A stretch of DNA of 64,000 nt from Chlorops oryzae (Eukaryota > Arthropoda > Insecta > Diptera > Chloropidae): positions 2,116,190-2,180,189 of the forward strand of contig CM035808.1 of the NCBI GenBank assembly GCA_020466095.1, read 5' to 3'. Below the pieces are notes generated by a model. The model did no database searches. It saw nothing but the letters and a program-made list of their open reading frames with translations, and was not told where the DNA came from. Positions 33,901 through 40,891 of the stretch are shown here, one piece after another. A program made the position numbers and the translations under genes. Position 1 is the stretch's first letter. Every line of letters starts with the position of its first letter.

Positions 33901-34818
33901 ATTATAAGGAAAGAGTTTTTTTTTTTTTTGCCGAACTTCTTTACTCCCGCTGTGCGGTCGAAAACCAAACAAAAACGAAAATGCCTGAAAATATGCTTCA
34001 ATATTTGAACGCACTTCTAACGCTAACGCTTGTTTGAATTACTCTCTAAACTTATTTGTTATCGTTAGGTGTGCTTGTTTGAATGATTATTTTAACAAAA
34101 AAAAAAAATTTGAATAACACATTACTATAATATTTGAAATCCATAAAATTGTTGTTCTCACAATTCTCCAAAGAATCACCAAACTCCATCTTAACCCACG
34201 AAAAACATTTCTGAATCCACTACAAAAAACTCATCTATGAACGAAACTAAAACCATTTTGAATTATGATGTTTTTTCTTATTATTTTACGTTAACGTTCA
34301 CAATTGTGTAAATTATGTGAAAACATATAGAAACAACGAACTTTGTTGTTGTTATTGTTATTGTTGTTTACTTTTCAAGCTCTTTCAAAATATATTAATT
34401 AAAATATCTTTTTTTTTCGTTTCACTTTTTCTTATAAAATTTATAGCTTCGCAAACAGAGTCGCTTCAATGCTCGCAAGAAATTCCAATTTGTTATTTTA
34501 GTTGTGCGCGCAGTGATACGGATACGCCGTTTGCGCTTTACAGCCGAACCACTACACGTCGAAGAAGCTATACGAGATCCTTATAGAGTTAAGGTCTTAC
34601 GTAAGGTGCGTATTGATTGATTATTTCTTAATTTTTTTTTTTCATTTGAATTTTGCAAATAATTAAATGATTGCTTTGTGCAGGTCATCGATGGCTGTGC
34701 CTTCCGCGTCTATGGCCATTGGGTGAAGAAGGGCGAAGGACAAAATCGTGCTGCGCTCTTTGAGAATACCCCGAGAACCGAATTACATACGCTTTATATA
34801 AATAATTTAAGTCGATAG
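3811..34818 (+). CDS. PhKgamma: Phosphorylase kinase gamma catalytic subunit (spliced gene span)
   Basis: Ser/Thr kinase subunit of the phosphorylase kinase complex, which phosphorylates glycogen phosphorylase. Coding exons read as 3811-3902, 26314-26492, 26560-26844, 26923-27013, 27077-27213, 28310-28407, 34447-34605 and 34684-34818. All splice phases agree and the sum is 1176 nt (391 aa), close to the ~390-410 aa of animal gamma subunits. Visible motifs: glycine loop GRGISSTV across the exon 1/2 join, AAKIID lysine, catalytic [14 protein letters not shown], and [10 protein letters not shown]. An acidic Asp sits just before CGTP, where the mammalian enzyme has its activating Glu. The last two exons give the regulatory tail ending [24 protein letters not shown], typical of the family's calmodulin-binding region. 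Start ATG at 3811 gives [20 protein letters not shown], the expected N-terminus. Exon 1 is 22 kb from exon 2. An optional exon lies at 31722. Confidence 0.95.
5067..5807 (+). mobile_element. TTAA-flanked piggyBac-like MITE, copy 1
   Basis: Includes TTAA at each end. The left end reads GGGGGTCTTCTCATTGA and the right end is its inverse (TCAATGAGAAGACC), here with CC-T-CC variation. Interior has a GC-rich patch near 5270-5300 (GCCGTCACGGCGGCCACG) and CACCCGAGAAT motifs. No transposase ORF, so non-autonomous. Confidence 0.85.
5887..6883. mobile_element. ~1-kb long-arm foldback MITE, TA-flanked
   Basis: Ends CAGGGTGTTCCGTA and the inverse of CAGGGTGTTTCGCA, flanked by TA. Most of the element is inverted: 6168-6360 pairs with 6400-6590 (e.g. 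AGCCATTTTGGTATGAAAA against TTTTCATACCAAAATGGCT), and a GGGGTGCAT-type block is mirrored at both sides. A 17-base G run lies near 5966. Tc1/mariner-like by its ends; no transposase. Confidence 0.8.
7134..7230. mobile_element. 97-bp TTA-flanked hairpin MITE, copy 1
   Basis: TGCCTAGTTTCCAATA at left and TATTGGAAACCAGGCA at right, flanked by TTA on both sides. Related copy at 26084-26244. Confidence 0.7.
7762..8030 (+). repeat. tRNA-derived SINE-like unit
   Basis: Contains TAGTGTAGGGGATGCGTGC (A-box region) and GAGGTTCGATTCCCGG (B box) at 7780-7840, followed by an unrelated tail ending near CCTACCTAGGCAC. Acceptor stem not convincing for a working tRNA. 3' limit uncertain. Confidence 0.55.
8384..8461. 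repeat. 78-bp perfect-type hairpin (ACGTATACGT arms)
   Basis: ACGTATACGTAATTTTTATT at 8384 is inverted at 8432-8461 with one mismatch in 30. Probably a tiny MITE or cruciform-prone sequence. Confidence 0.7.
8636..9050. repeat. (ACATA)n pentanucleotide array, left arm
   Basis: About 75-80 mostly perfect units with a few single-base slips; resumes at 9205-9275 after an inserted MITE. Confidence 0.95.
9055..9198. mobile_element. 144-bp MITE nested in the foldback array
   Basis: Ends GGGAACGTGTCCAAACTACG and CGTAGTTTGGACATTCC are inverted; the array continues on both sides, proving insertion into it. Confidence 0.8.
11415..11912. repeat. (TATGT)n pentanucleotide array, right arm
   Basis: Complementary array to 8636-9050, nearly perfect from 11735 to 11910 and more broken at 11415-11735. 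Confidence 0.95.
12711..13438 (+). mobile_element. TTAA-flanked piggyBac-like MITE, copy 2
   Basis: Same ends and interior as copy 1, but lacks about 20 bp around the GCCGTCACGGCGGCCACG patch. TTAA at 12711-12714 and 13435-13438. Confidence 0.85.
14794..15520 (-). pseudogene. 5'-truncated I/LOA-type LINE: RNase H end and Cys/His tail
   Basis: Minus-strand frames give [23 protein letters not shown] (end of a RNase H domain), then [12 protein letters not shown] and [30 protein letters not shown], the C-x2-C...H tail of LINEs with RNase H. WVP...[10 protein letters not shown] is split by a frameshift near 15360, and another break lies at 15081. A (TAA)-type run at 14775-14800 abuts the 3' end, as in I-type elements. 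Non-functional. Confidence 0.75.
17340..17925 (+). repeat. INE-1/DINE-1-like (Helitron-derived) repeat
   Basis: TTTTTATACCCGACAC...GAGGGTATATTG, then GATCAGCGTCACTAGGAGAT, ATGTCCGTCTGTCTGTCCG and AGTGGGCGTGACAG occur in the order I recall for the widespread dipteran INE-1 repeat; it ends TTACTTG plus a T run. Non-coding. Confidence 0.55.
18275..18725. mobile_element. hAT-like MITE with GTGGTAGA subrepeats
   Basis: Ends AGTGCTCGGACTT and AAGTCCGAGCACT are inverted. Interior carries AAAGTGGTAGATTT repeated about eight times near both ends. Target duplication not clear. It sits inside an older repeat ending GAAATTTCCGTCTGGG at 18797. Confidence 0.65.
19800..20338 (+). mobile_element. CCCAG...CTGGG TIR element with tRNA-like core, copy A
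   Basis: Left CCCAGCGGAAAATTATTTCC, right the inverse of CCCAGCGGGAAATGTCC. At 19972-20045 a tRNA-like segment: GTGGCGTAGATGATGAGTG (A-box region) and GCGGGTTCGATCCC (B box). Internal GTGACATTT-type motifs. No transposase ORF. The same arrangement is found in 57744-59694 on the other strand. Confidence 0.75.
19972..20045 (+). other. tRNA-like Pol III promoter module in copy A
   Basis: A- and B-box sequences about 50 bp apart. Cloverleaf pairing is poor, so not called as a tRNA. Confidence 0.55.
21190..21535 (+). repeat. Dispersed repeat, copy 1
   Basis: Shares ordered blocks with 35950-37040, such as TCTAGATGG/TCTACTAGATAG, TCTCAATGTCTAAGGCTAAA, CTCGGCCACGTTTCTCGA and GCTTTCAGAAA. Diverged, function unknown. 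Confidence 0.6.
21617..21980 (+). pseudogene. RTE-type LINE 3' remnant
   Basis: [44 protein letters not shown]...[19 protein letters not shown] is the C-terminal end of an endonuclease-reverse transcriptase; [17 protein letters not shown] follows in another frame after an indel near 21872. The end abuts an (AAG)n run at 21963-21980, a typical short 3' repeat of RTE elements. Confidence 0.8.
21985..22180 (+). repeat. tRNA-derived SINE-like unit
   Basis: GTGGTTGGCTGAGATACC (A box) and CTGGGTTCGACTCCCAGC (B box with stem) at 21995-22050, directly after the RTE (AAG)n tail. Ends near CCTTACCTAACAT. Confidence 0.65.
22837..23419. mobile_element. ~580-bp TIR element (MITE)
   Basis: AAGGCTGGTCTCGAGTTCCC at left, inverse of AAGGCTGGTCTCCAGTTCGG at right. 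Interior has a second imperfect inversion. No ORF. Confidence 0.7.
23967..24166 (+). mobile_element. ~200-bp MITE, copy 1 (ACTATATAT ends)
   Basis: ACTATATATGTCACTCTCA... and ...GAGTGACATATATAGT are inverted ends. Interior GGCGGGAAATTTCGCGCC and GGGTACCCAAGACC also occur, inverted, in 35716-35934. Confidence 0.7.
25278..25508 (+). mobile_element. CATGATAC hairpin MITE, copy 1
   Basis: Ends CATGATACAAGAAAACAAGA and its inverse, flanked by the 8-bp duplication GGTTTCCG. A second inner inversion (TTGTTGTTTCCCATG against CATGGGAAACAACAA). Confidence 0.8.
26084..26244. mobile_element. 161-bp TTA-flanked hairpin MITE, copy 2
   Basis: Ends ATGCCATGTTTTCAATA and the inverse of GCCTGGTTTCCAATA with TTA at 26081-26083 and 26245-26247. 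It lies only ~70 bp before the PhKgamma exon 2 acceptor. Confidence 0.65.
27286..27744. mobile_element. GC-rich 459-bp insertion with 15-bp target duplication
   Basis: TATATATATCATGGG occurs at 27271-27285 and 27745-27759. Between them the base composition jumps to about half GC against an AT-rich intron. A long target duplication without inverted ends points to target-primed retrotransposition. No domain recognised. Lies in PhKgamma intron 5. Confidence 0.7.
30335..31081 (+). mobile_element. TTAA-flanked piggyBac-like MITE, copy 3
   Basis: TTAA at 30335-30338 and 31078-31081; ends and interior nearly identical to copy 1. Confidence 0.88.
31281..31472 (+). mobile_element. CATGATAC hairpin MITE, copy 2
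   Basis: CATGATACAAAG...and inverse GATAGCGCCACTT arms as in 25278-25508, flanked by the 9-bp repeat CATTTTCCC (31272-31280 and 31473-31481). Confidence 0.75.
31722..32423 (+). CDS. PhKgamma: Alternative PhKgamma exon with Gln/His/Asp-rich tract
   Basis: After a TTTAG acceptor the frame runs on in phase 0 from exon 6 ([20 protein letters not shown]...) for 233 codons to a stop at 32421-32423. It contains a Thr/Ala run, a Pro-rich patch, a long Gln tract (about 32160-32215), a His-rich stretch and a run of Asp. Exon 6 also joins in phase directly to 34447, which gives the conserved regulatory tail, so this exon is most likely an alternative 3' exon (527-aa isoform lacking the calmodulin-binding tail) or a cassette. 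The only decent internal donor, near 32358, is in phase 1 and would shift the following exon out of the conserved frame. Coding over the first ~40 codons is convincing; the tail is low complexity. Confidence 0.65.
   Translation, partial: VLLPEPSIDGHPTTYLLKAQSIRAVVDDSHPSIDHEQYSLKVVLNKVLSHTSKRRSTATATANISRNHSTDKLNNNLSNYPTTSPQQLQRSATTTLQPPPPTPKRKISHNQDRSAAYPYSYNYNQNYVNNIQLLGQQQTRHALDIQQQQQKVRDQQQQQQQQQQYTYKNNHNLHHSHHYHHQQNSQIENCEANDELFYDDDVDDDDDDDEQQAGFPFCSFHIFRLFQFYFKYS
32857..33232. mobile_element. 376-bp palindromic hAT-like MITE
   Basis: CAGACCTG...CAGGTCTG ends with exact 8-bp flanking duplication CATGGGAT (32849-32856 and 33233-33240). Interior is rich in AAGTAC/GTACTT and carries AGCAATTACTTCAAAGTAAT against its inverse. 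Confidence 0.85.
33654..33897. mobile_element. 244-bp hAT-like MITE
   Basis: CAGTGCTCGGATTTTGTTGA and its inverse form arms of about 55 bp; flanked by exact 8-bp GTGATTAT (33646-33653 and 33898-33905). Terminal sequence is close to that of 18275-18725. Confidence 0.85.
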
Positions 34819-35520
34819 TGTGTAGTGCTATTAAAAAAAAAAAAAACAAAAAAAAATAAATCCTTTTGATTGACGTCTGACTCACAGACTCGAAAATCCT
34901 TTTCATAAGATTTTTAAAAGAAAAAAGGCGTAAAGCTATTGTATACACAAAGAGTAGATAGCGGAACTAAAGTGGAACAAATCTCGTGATTTAACGTTCA
35001 ATTCATTTCATTGTTCATCCACCATTCGTACAAGAAATTTTTTAGCGCACATCTCTGAACAAAAGAGCTTATTTATATTAATAATTCTTTTAAACATGAG
35101 TGTATATTAAAAAGTTTACACTTAATGCACTTAAATTATAGAAATTAGAAATTTAGTAAGGCATTGTTTAAAAATTGGTTAAAATTCTAGTTTTTATATA
35201 CCTACCTACCTACCTACCTACCTATCCCATTTAGTTTAATTTTCAACTAATTAGAAAGGCCTTAAAGTATACTTTAAATGTTTCTACTATTTACCCCCAA
35301 AGTAGAAACATTTGTTAATTGTATTTTTTATTTTTATATATATATATATATTATCCTTATTATTATCGACCTGTATGTTTATTTATTTATTTCTAATTTT
35401 TAGAAATTGGCATCGAATTTATTGATAATGACTGTCGCTAGATAACTCCAAATATGTGGAATAGAGTTCGAAATACTTCAATTGATAATAAATCAAAAAT
35501 AAAATTAAATAAAAAAAAAA
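34819..35520 (+). other. Probable PhKgamma 3' UTR and flank
   Basis: AT-rich sequence after the stop with a TACC tetranucleotide run near 35198-35224 and overlapping AATAAA-type signals and an A-run near 35480-35520 that could mark the poly(A) region. No ORF of note. Confidence 0.45.
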
Positions 35521-35715
35521 CTCGTGTTTTCTCTTTCTTTCTGAATAGTTAAGCACTTCTTAATTGCTCTCTCCTGCTGAGATTCCCGCAGAATAGAAGG
35601 GTTTTTTGTTTAAAAATGCTTTGTATAAAATTGAATCATTCAGCGTTGGATGAAAAATCTAGAACATTTTCTGATTTTCTGGTTAAGAATGTTCAACTTC
35701 ACAACATATATAACT

Positions 35716-35934
35716 ATATACATATGTCACTCAGGAGCCGTTTCTATTTTGGCTCTTTTCAACACGGTCTTGGGTACCCACCACGGTCTTGGGTACCCAC
35801 CAAAATGAGAATTTTTCACTTAGGTACTCACCAAAAGTATTTCTCTCTCGCTCTTTTTTGCCTGCCGAGTAACATCTCTTTCTAACTGGCGCGAAATGTC
35901 CCGCCCAAAATCTATGAGAGTGACATATATAGTA
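35716..35934 (-). mobile_element. ~220-bp MITE, copy 2, inverted (ACTATATA ends)
   Basis: Inverse of 23967-24166 with an internal duplication of ACGGTCTTGGGTACCCACC. Confidence 0.7.
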
Positions 35935-35949
35935 ATATATGTTCACAAT

Positions 35950-37040
35950 TCCAAACCGGTGTCAACGAATGGCCAAAAGAGGTTTAAAAAAAAAACTGTT
36001 AAACTTATGGGATTTTTGCTATTTTTATCTACTAGATAGAGTTTTTTTTCGGGTCAGTTATTTTTACAGGTATTTTCTCCATGTCTAAGGCGTAAACTTT
36101 GTCATAGACACGAAAATAAAATATTAAGGGGGCCTTCTCATTGAGCAACTTTTTTTTCGACTTTTTTTTTTTTTGCATTTATTTATAGCTTGGGTAGTTG
36201 TGAATATGCCCCTAAAAGGATTTTTTGAAATTCGAAATAGTTTAGAGGATATAGCCTTCTTTGTCGAGCAAGATCTGCGCTAAAACGAGTAATTTTTGCG
36301 TTGCTTCAAACTTTAAACGCGTTTATCTCGAAACCACGTTTTTCGAACTGGCGGCCATGATATCTCCAGTTCAACTGAACCGATTTTCATGAAACAAAGT
36401 GGAATCGACGCAGAATTGTCACCATTCTCGGGTGAACCTCGACCATAATTTTAAAAAATTTTTTACTATTTTTTTTTACACTAAACTACAAAAAAAAAGC
36501 CCGAAATTGAAATTTTTTTTTGAATGGCCGCCATTTTGTCAAAAAAAATCACAAAATTAAGCTTGAGGTTCACCCGAGAATTACATCTATACTGATTATA
36601 ACCCCGTTTTTTTTTCCATTTCGGACGCTCCGGAGACCCGGAATCGTGGCCGCCGTGACGGCACCTTTTTTTTCACCACCAACTTTGAAGTCTCATTACT
36701 TTTTGAACAGCCCACGTATCGAGGCAAAAAAATTTTTTTTTATTTACTTTGAACCTTTTGTAATACAATAAATAAAAAAAGTTTTCAATTATTCTTTGCG
36801 TTTTCAAATAAGAATTTTTTTAAAAAGGGTCCAAAAAACGGGTTTTCAATGAGAAGACCCCCTTAAACAGCTTACGAGTTTACCGATTAGAAAAAGCCAA
36901 AAATGTGCAACTTAATTTCCGGCCACATGTTTCGACATCGATTTAATATTGACCTGCAGCCAATCTAGCAAAACCAAATATAGGGTTTTTCTACATATAT
37001 CAAGTACTTTCAGAAACCACAGTAAAAATTTTTTGGATTA
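35950..37040 (+). repeat. Dispersed repeat, copy 2, interrupted by MITE copy 4
   Basis: Diverged partner of 21190-21535, split by the TTAA element at 36124-36866; homology resumes at TTTCCGGCCACATGTTTCGA. Confidence 0.6.
36124..36866 (-). mobile_element. TTAA-flanked piggyBac-like MITE, copy 4 (inverted)
   Basis: TTAA at 36124-36127 and 36863-36866; inverse orientation to copies 1-3, nearly identical sequence. Confidence 0.88.
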
Positions 37041-37998
37041 CCTTTAAAATGCGTCACAATTTAGTGAACTGCCTATCTATTGATTTTGAATTGACCAAGG
37101 GATGCGGGAATGAATTTTTTTTATAAAATTAAATCACTTAATTTCGTAATAAATATAATGAAAATGAAACTTGCCTGGTTGTCCTTTAAACGTTCGCTTA
37201 GCTTTTCTTCGTCCGGTCTTGAATTGTGTTTTCTGTGCGTCTTGATTGAAATTGATAATAAAAAATCACTGGTCTTCTCGGAATTATTTTGCAACATTGC
37301 CAGTTTTAATCTCGCCTTTGATGGCACATTTGGTCTGTAAAAATGGTAATAAATTAAGTAGGAATTACCTAAGAAAAATAAAGTAATTTTTCAATTCAAT
37401 CACAACTTTATTAAATTTTCTATAATATTTGTGAGTTTGAAGTCTAAAAATACAAATTTTTTTTTAACTCTATTTCGGGCATTAAATAAATGTCTTCTCT
37501 TTATTTAACCCATTTACTCTCGCATTGTTTACAAATAAACTTGTTGAATTTTATTATTAACTAATCAAATATCAATAAGTTTAAATAAATCAAATATCAA
37601 ATATTTTATGAATATTCCAACAATACGAGAAAAGACGAGGTATTACAAGCAATACAATCGTCTTATGACAGTAAAAATCATAGGGGTTCGAACTTCATTT
37701 TATAAATATAAATACACGCTCTGGTTTATCGAATGCTCAGAAATTTCATTAGAATTAAATTAAAGACAAGTGAAGAATTGTCTTCACTGGAATTTGAAAC
37801 CACAACTAGCCCCATTGTTATTTGCTTTTTAAATTTCTTAACTCAAAAATAAGCCTAATATACTTTGATGAATTTACACAAATAGTCCGTAGCGATTCGA
37901 TTGTTAAAAACCTCTTTATACATAAAAAAAAAAAAAAATCCTTCGATATAATAAAAATTGTTGTCTATTTTTTCATCATGTTAGTTTAAAATATACAT
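37041..37998. other. AT-rich intergenic stretch
   Basis: No exon, RNA or terminal-repeat structure that I can support; several short A/T runs. Confidence 0.5.
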
Positions 37999-38327
37999 CC
38001 CAGTAGTCAGCGGAGCCACCACAACACTAGCGATTTCACTAGTCACTGGGTGTCGGGGATAGGTCCCTTTCCTATCCAAGACGCTGGCGAATTTAACATT
38101 ACGATCTCATTGCCGGGGACAGGTCGTCCTTTTATGCGCCACCTTTAACCAGTCATTTCGCTAGCGAAAAGGGGCAGGAAAATGGCCTAGCACCAGCGAC
38201 TGAGAAAAAAGAAAAATTTCATTTTTTGTTTTGACTTTTTCTAAATTTATTTATATTATTAATTATTATATTTTTTTGTTTATATATTTTTAATTTTAAA
38301 TCTTTTTTATCTAACTTCTCTTAAAAT

Positions 38328-38405
38328 TTTCTCGCCTCCACCGCGCCTCGAACCGCTGACCACCAGATCGCTGGGCGAACACCTTAACCATTACGCTAAA
38401 CGAAC
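38328..38405 (-). other. tRNA-like module 1
   Basis: A box TAGCGTAATGG and B box GGTTCGAGGC on the minus strand. Acceptor stem not closed, so not called as a functional tRNA. Confidence 0.55.
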
Positions 38406-38644
38406 GAATTTAATTTCTTGGTCAAAATGCTCACTTGAGTTTAGCGTTGCTCAGATTTTGGGAAACGTATTTAACGAATTTTTTCACTCCAAAAATTGTT
38501 TACTTGAAAATGAACCATTAAAAAAAAAAATAATAATAAAACCTTAAAAATTTAGGGGAAAATGATTGTCTTCCAAAATAACTGAACTATGAAAAAAAAA
38601 AAAAAAAAAACTACTTTATAAAAAAAGTAAAAAATTTAGAAAAA

Positions 38645-38708
38645 ATTCTCGCCCGAACGTCCCGGCTGTCGAGTCACAGTTTGAACCACTGAGCTATCGA
38701 ACGCTTGA
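38645..38708 (-). other. tRNA-like module 2
   Basis: Perfect A box TAGCTCAGTGG; B box degenerate (GACGTTCGGGC). Shorter than a full tRNA. Confidence 0.5.
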
Positions 38709-39477
38709 CGGACAAATGATCAGAATGCGAGGTAAAAGCAGACAACAGCAAAAACAATCATACGCAGCGAATAGGGAAATGTGAGCTGAGGCCTATCTAC
38801 TCTTTCAGGTTCATGTGGTAGGTGAAATGGCTAGTCATCAAGGACTGGCACTTTGGCATGTCACAAATATCGGGGGCGACCTACTGACTACTGGGATATT
38901 ACATGTTTATACATATATGTATAGTTTGCTAACCGATATGCTGCTGTATAAAATAAATTTTTTTTTTTTTTGAAAAATGGGGCATTGAGCTTCTTTTAAT
39001 TAGCCTTAGGCTCTTAAAATTTACACATGTACATACATATATTTTTTTTATAGAATTATTTTTTTCGAAATTTTAGGAAATGCAAACTTTTAAAAATAAA
39101 TTGTCGTGGTTTATACATCATTTGAATAATTATTTCAATAAAATATACGTGTCTACTTAGTTCAAACTTATCTAAAAAAAAATAATTTATCTTACGGAGT
39201 TAGTATTGCAATTTTTTGTTTTAATTATTTCTTAAATTTTACCTATTTTTTTTTTATTTTTTTATTTAGCAACTTTACCTTAGTTATATTCGAACCAGAA
39301 AAATTACTATTCACTACGACCAAGGAAACTTGAACGTCAAATAATATTGTCTGGTATGTGTATTTATCTATCATCTAATTGATTGCGACTCAAAAAAAAT
39401 AAACGCTTGAATTTTTTTTACGATAAAAAGTCAATAAACCCTTCTTAACTTTTTTTTAAATCCCACCTCAAGGCCTT

Positions 39478-40225
39478 TTAAGGGGGTCTTCTCATTGAGC
39501 AACTTTTTTTTTCGACTTTTTTTTTTTTTGCATTTATTTATAGCTTGGGTAGTTGTGAATATGCCCCTAAAAGGATTTTTTGAAATTCGAAATAGTTTAG
39601 AGGATATAGCCTTCTTTGTCGAGCAAGATCTGCGCTAAAACGAGTAATTTTTGCGTTGCTTCAAACTTTAAACGCGTTTATCTCGAAACCACGTTTTTCG
39701 AACTGGCGGCCATGATATCTCCAGTTCAACTGAACCGATTTTCATGAAACAAAGTGGAATCGACGCAGAATTGTCACCATTCTCGGGTGAACCTCGACCA
39801 TAATTTAAAAAAATTTTTTACTATTTTTTTTTTTACACTAAACTACAAAAAAAAAGCCCGAAATTGAAATTTTTTTTTGAATGGCCGCCATTTTGTCAAA
39901 AAAAATCACAAAATTAAGCTTGAGGTTCACCCGAGAATTACATCTATACTGATTATAACCCCGTTTTTTTTTTTCCATTTCGGACGCTCCGGAGACCCGG
40001 AATCGTGGCCGCCGTGATGGCACCTTTTTTTTCACCACCAACTTTGAAGTCTCATTACTTTTTGAACAGCCCACGTATCGAGGCAAAAAAAAATTTTTTT
40101 ATTTACTTTGAACCTTTTGTAATACAATAAATAAAAAAAGTTTTCAATTATTCTTTGCGTTTTCAAATAAGAATTTTTTTAAAAAGGGTCCAAAAAACGG
40201 GTTTTCAATGAGAAGACCCCCTTAA
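39478..40225 (-). mobile_element. TTAA-flanked piggyBac-like MITE, copy 5 (inverted)
   Basis: TTAA at 39478-39481 and 40222-40225; same orientation as copy 4. About 670 bp beyond the FucT6 stop. Confidence 0.88.
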
Positions 40226-40891
40226 AGTTCACTTAACCGATTTGAATATGGTTCAAACCTTAGTTGGTTGTAATATATATAAAAATTTGTTCGATTAACC
40301 AAGTCAAACCGTTTTAAATGGACTGAAATATGTGCTCATCTAAAAGCATTGAGTATTTCCACGATTCATTATTTGATTCTTAATGAATGTCAAGCAAAGT
40401 GGAGCCAAAGTTGGTTCCTACTGTAATCGTGACTTTATCTTTATTACTATGCTAATTGGAGAGTATTCCACATTCATTTTAATTATATCTCCCTCTCTGT
40501 CTCAATCTCTCTTCCTCTCGCACTCTCACTCCACTCTCTCTCTCTCTCTCTCGTAAATGATCATATATAAATATAAAGCTAGATGCCCTACTCCGGCAAG
40601 ATATTTAGGAAATTACTGGATTACGTTTTGACCAAATTGCAAACTTCTTTTTTCTTCATTTAGAAGACGTATCTGAAAACACGTTTTGAATTGATCGCCA
40701 TGAAATAGGTAGAGAGTTTCAAGATATGGTTTTGAAAGATAAAATAATGCAATTAATCCTATCAAAATACCACAGGCTGTCGTATAAAAAATAAAAAAAG
40801 AAACTCACACGAACGCACGAGCGCATACATGTAAATATTTCTGTGTACAAAATTGCAAGGTTATTGAAGGGAAAAGCTGTAAACGATGACT

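Larger units (their letters stand above)
37999..38895. mobile_element. CCCAG...CTGGG TIR element with two tRNA-like cores
   Basis: Ends CCCAGTAGTCAG and CTGACTACTGGG. On the minus strand two tRNA-like modules: at about 38328-38405 (TTTAGCGTAATGGTTA and GCGGTTCGAGGC) and at about 38645-38708 (GATAGCTCAGTGGTTC and GGACGTTCGGGC). A TCGGGG(A)TAGGTC / GGGGACAGGTC subrepeat lies in the left part. No transposase. Confidence 0.7.
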
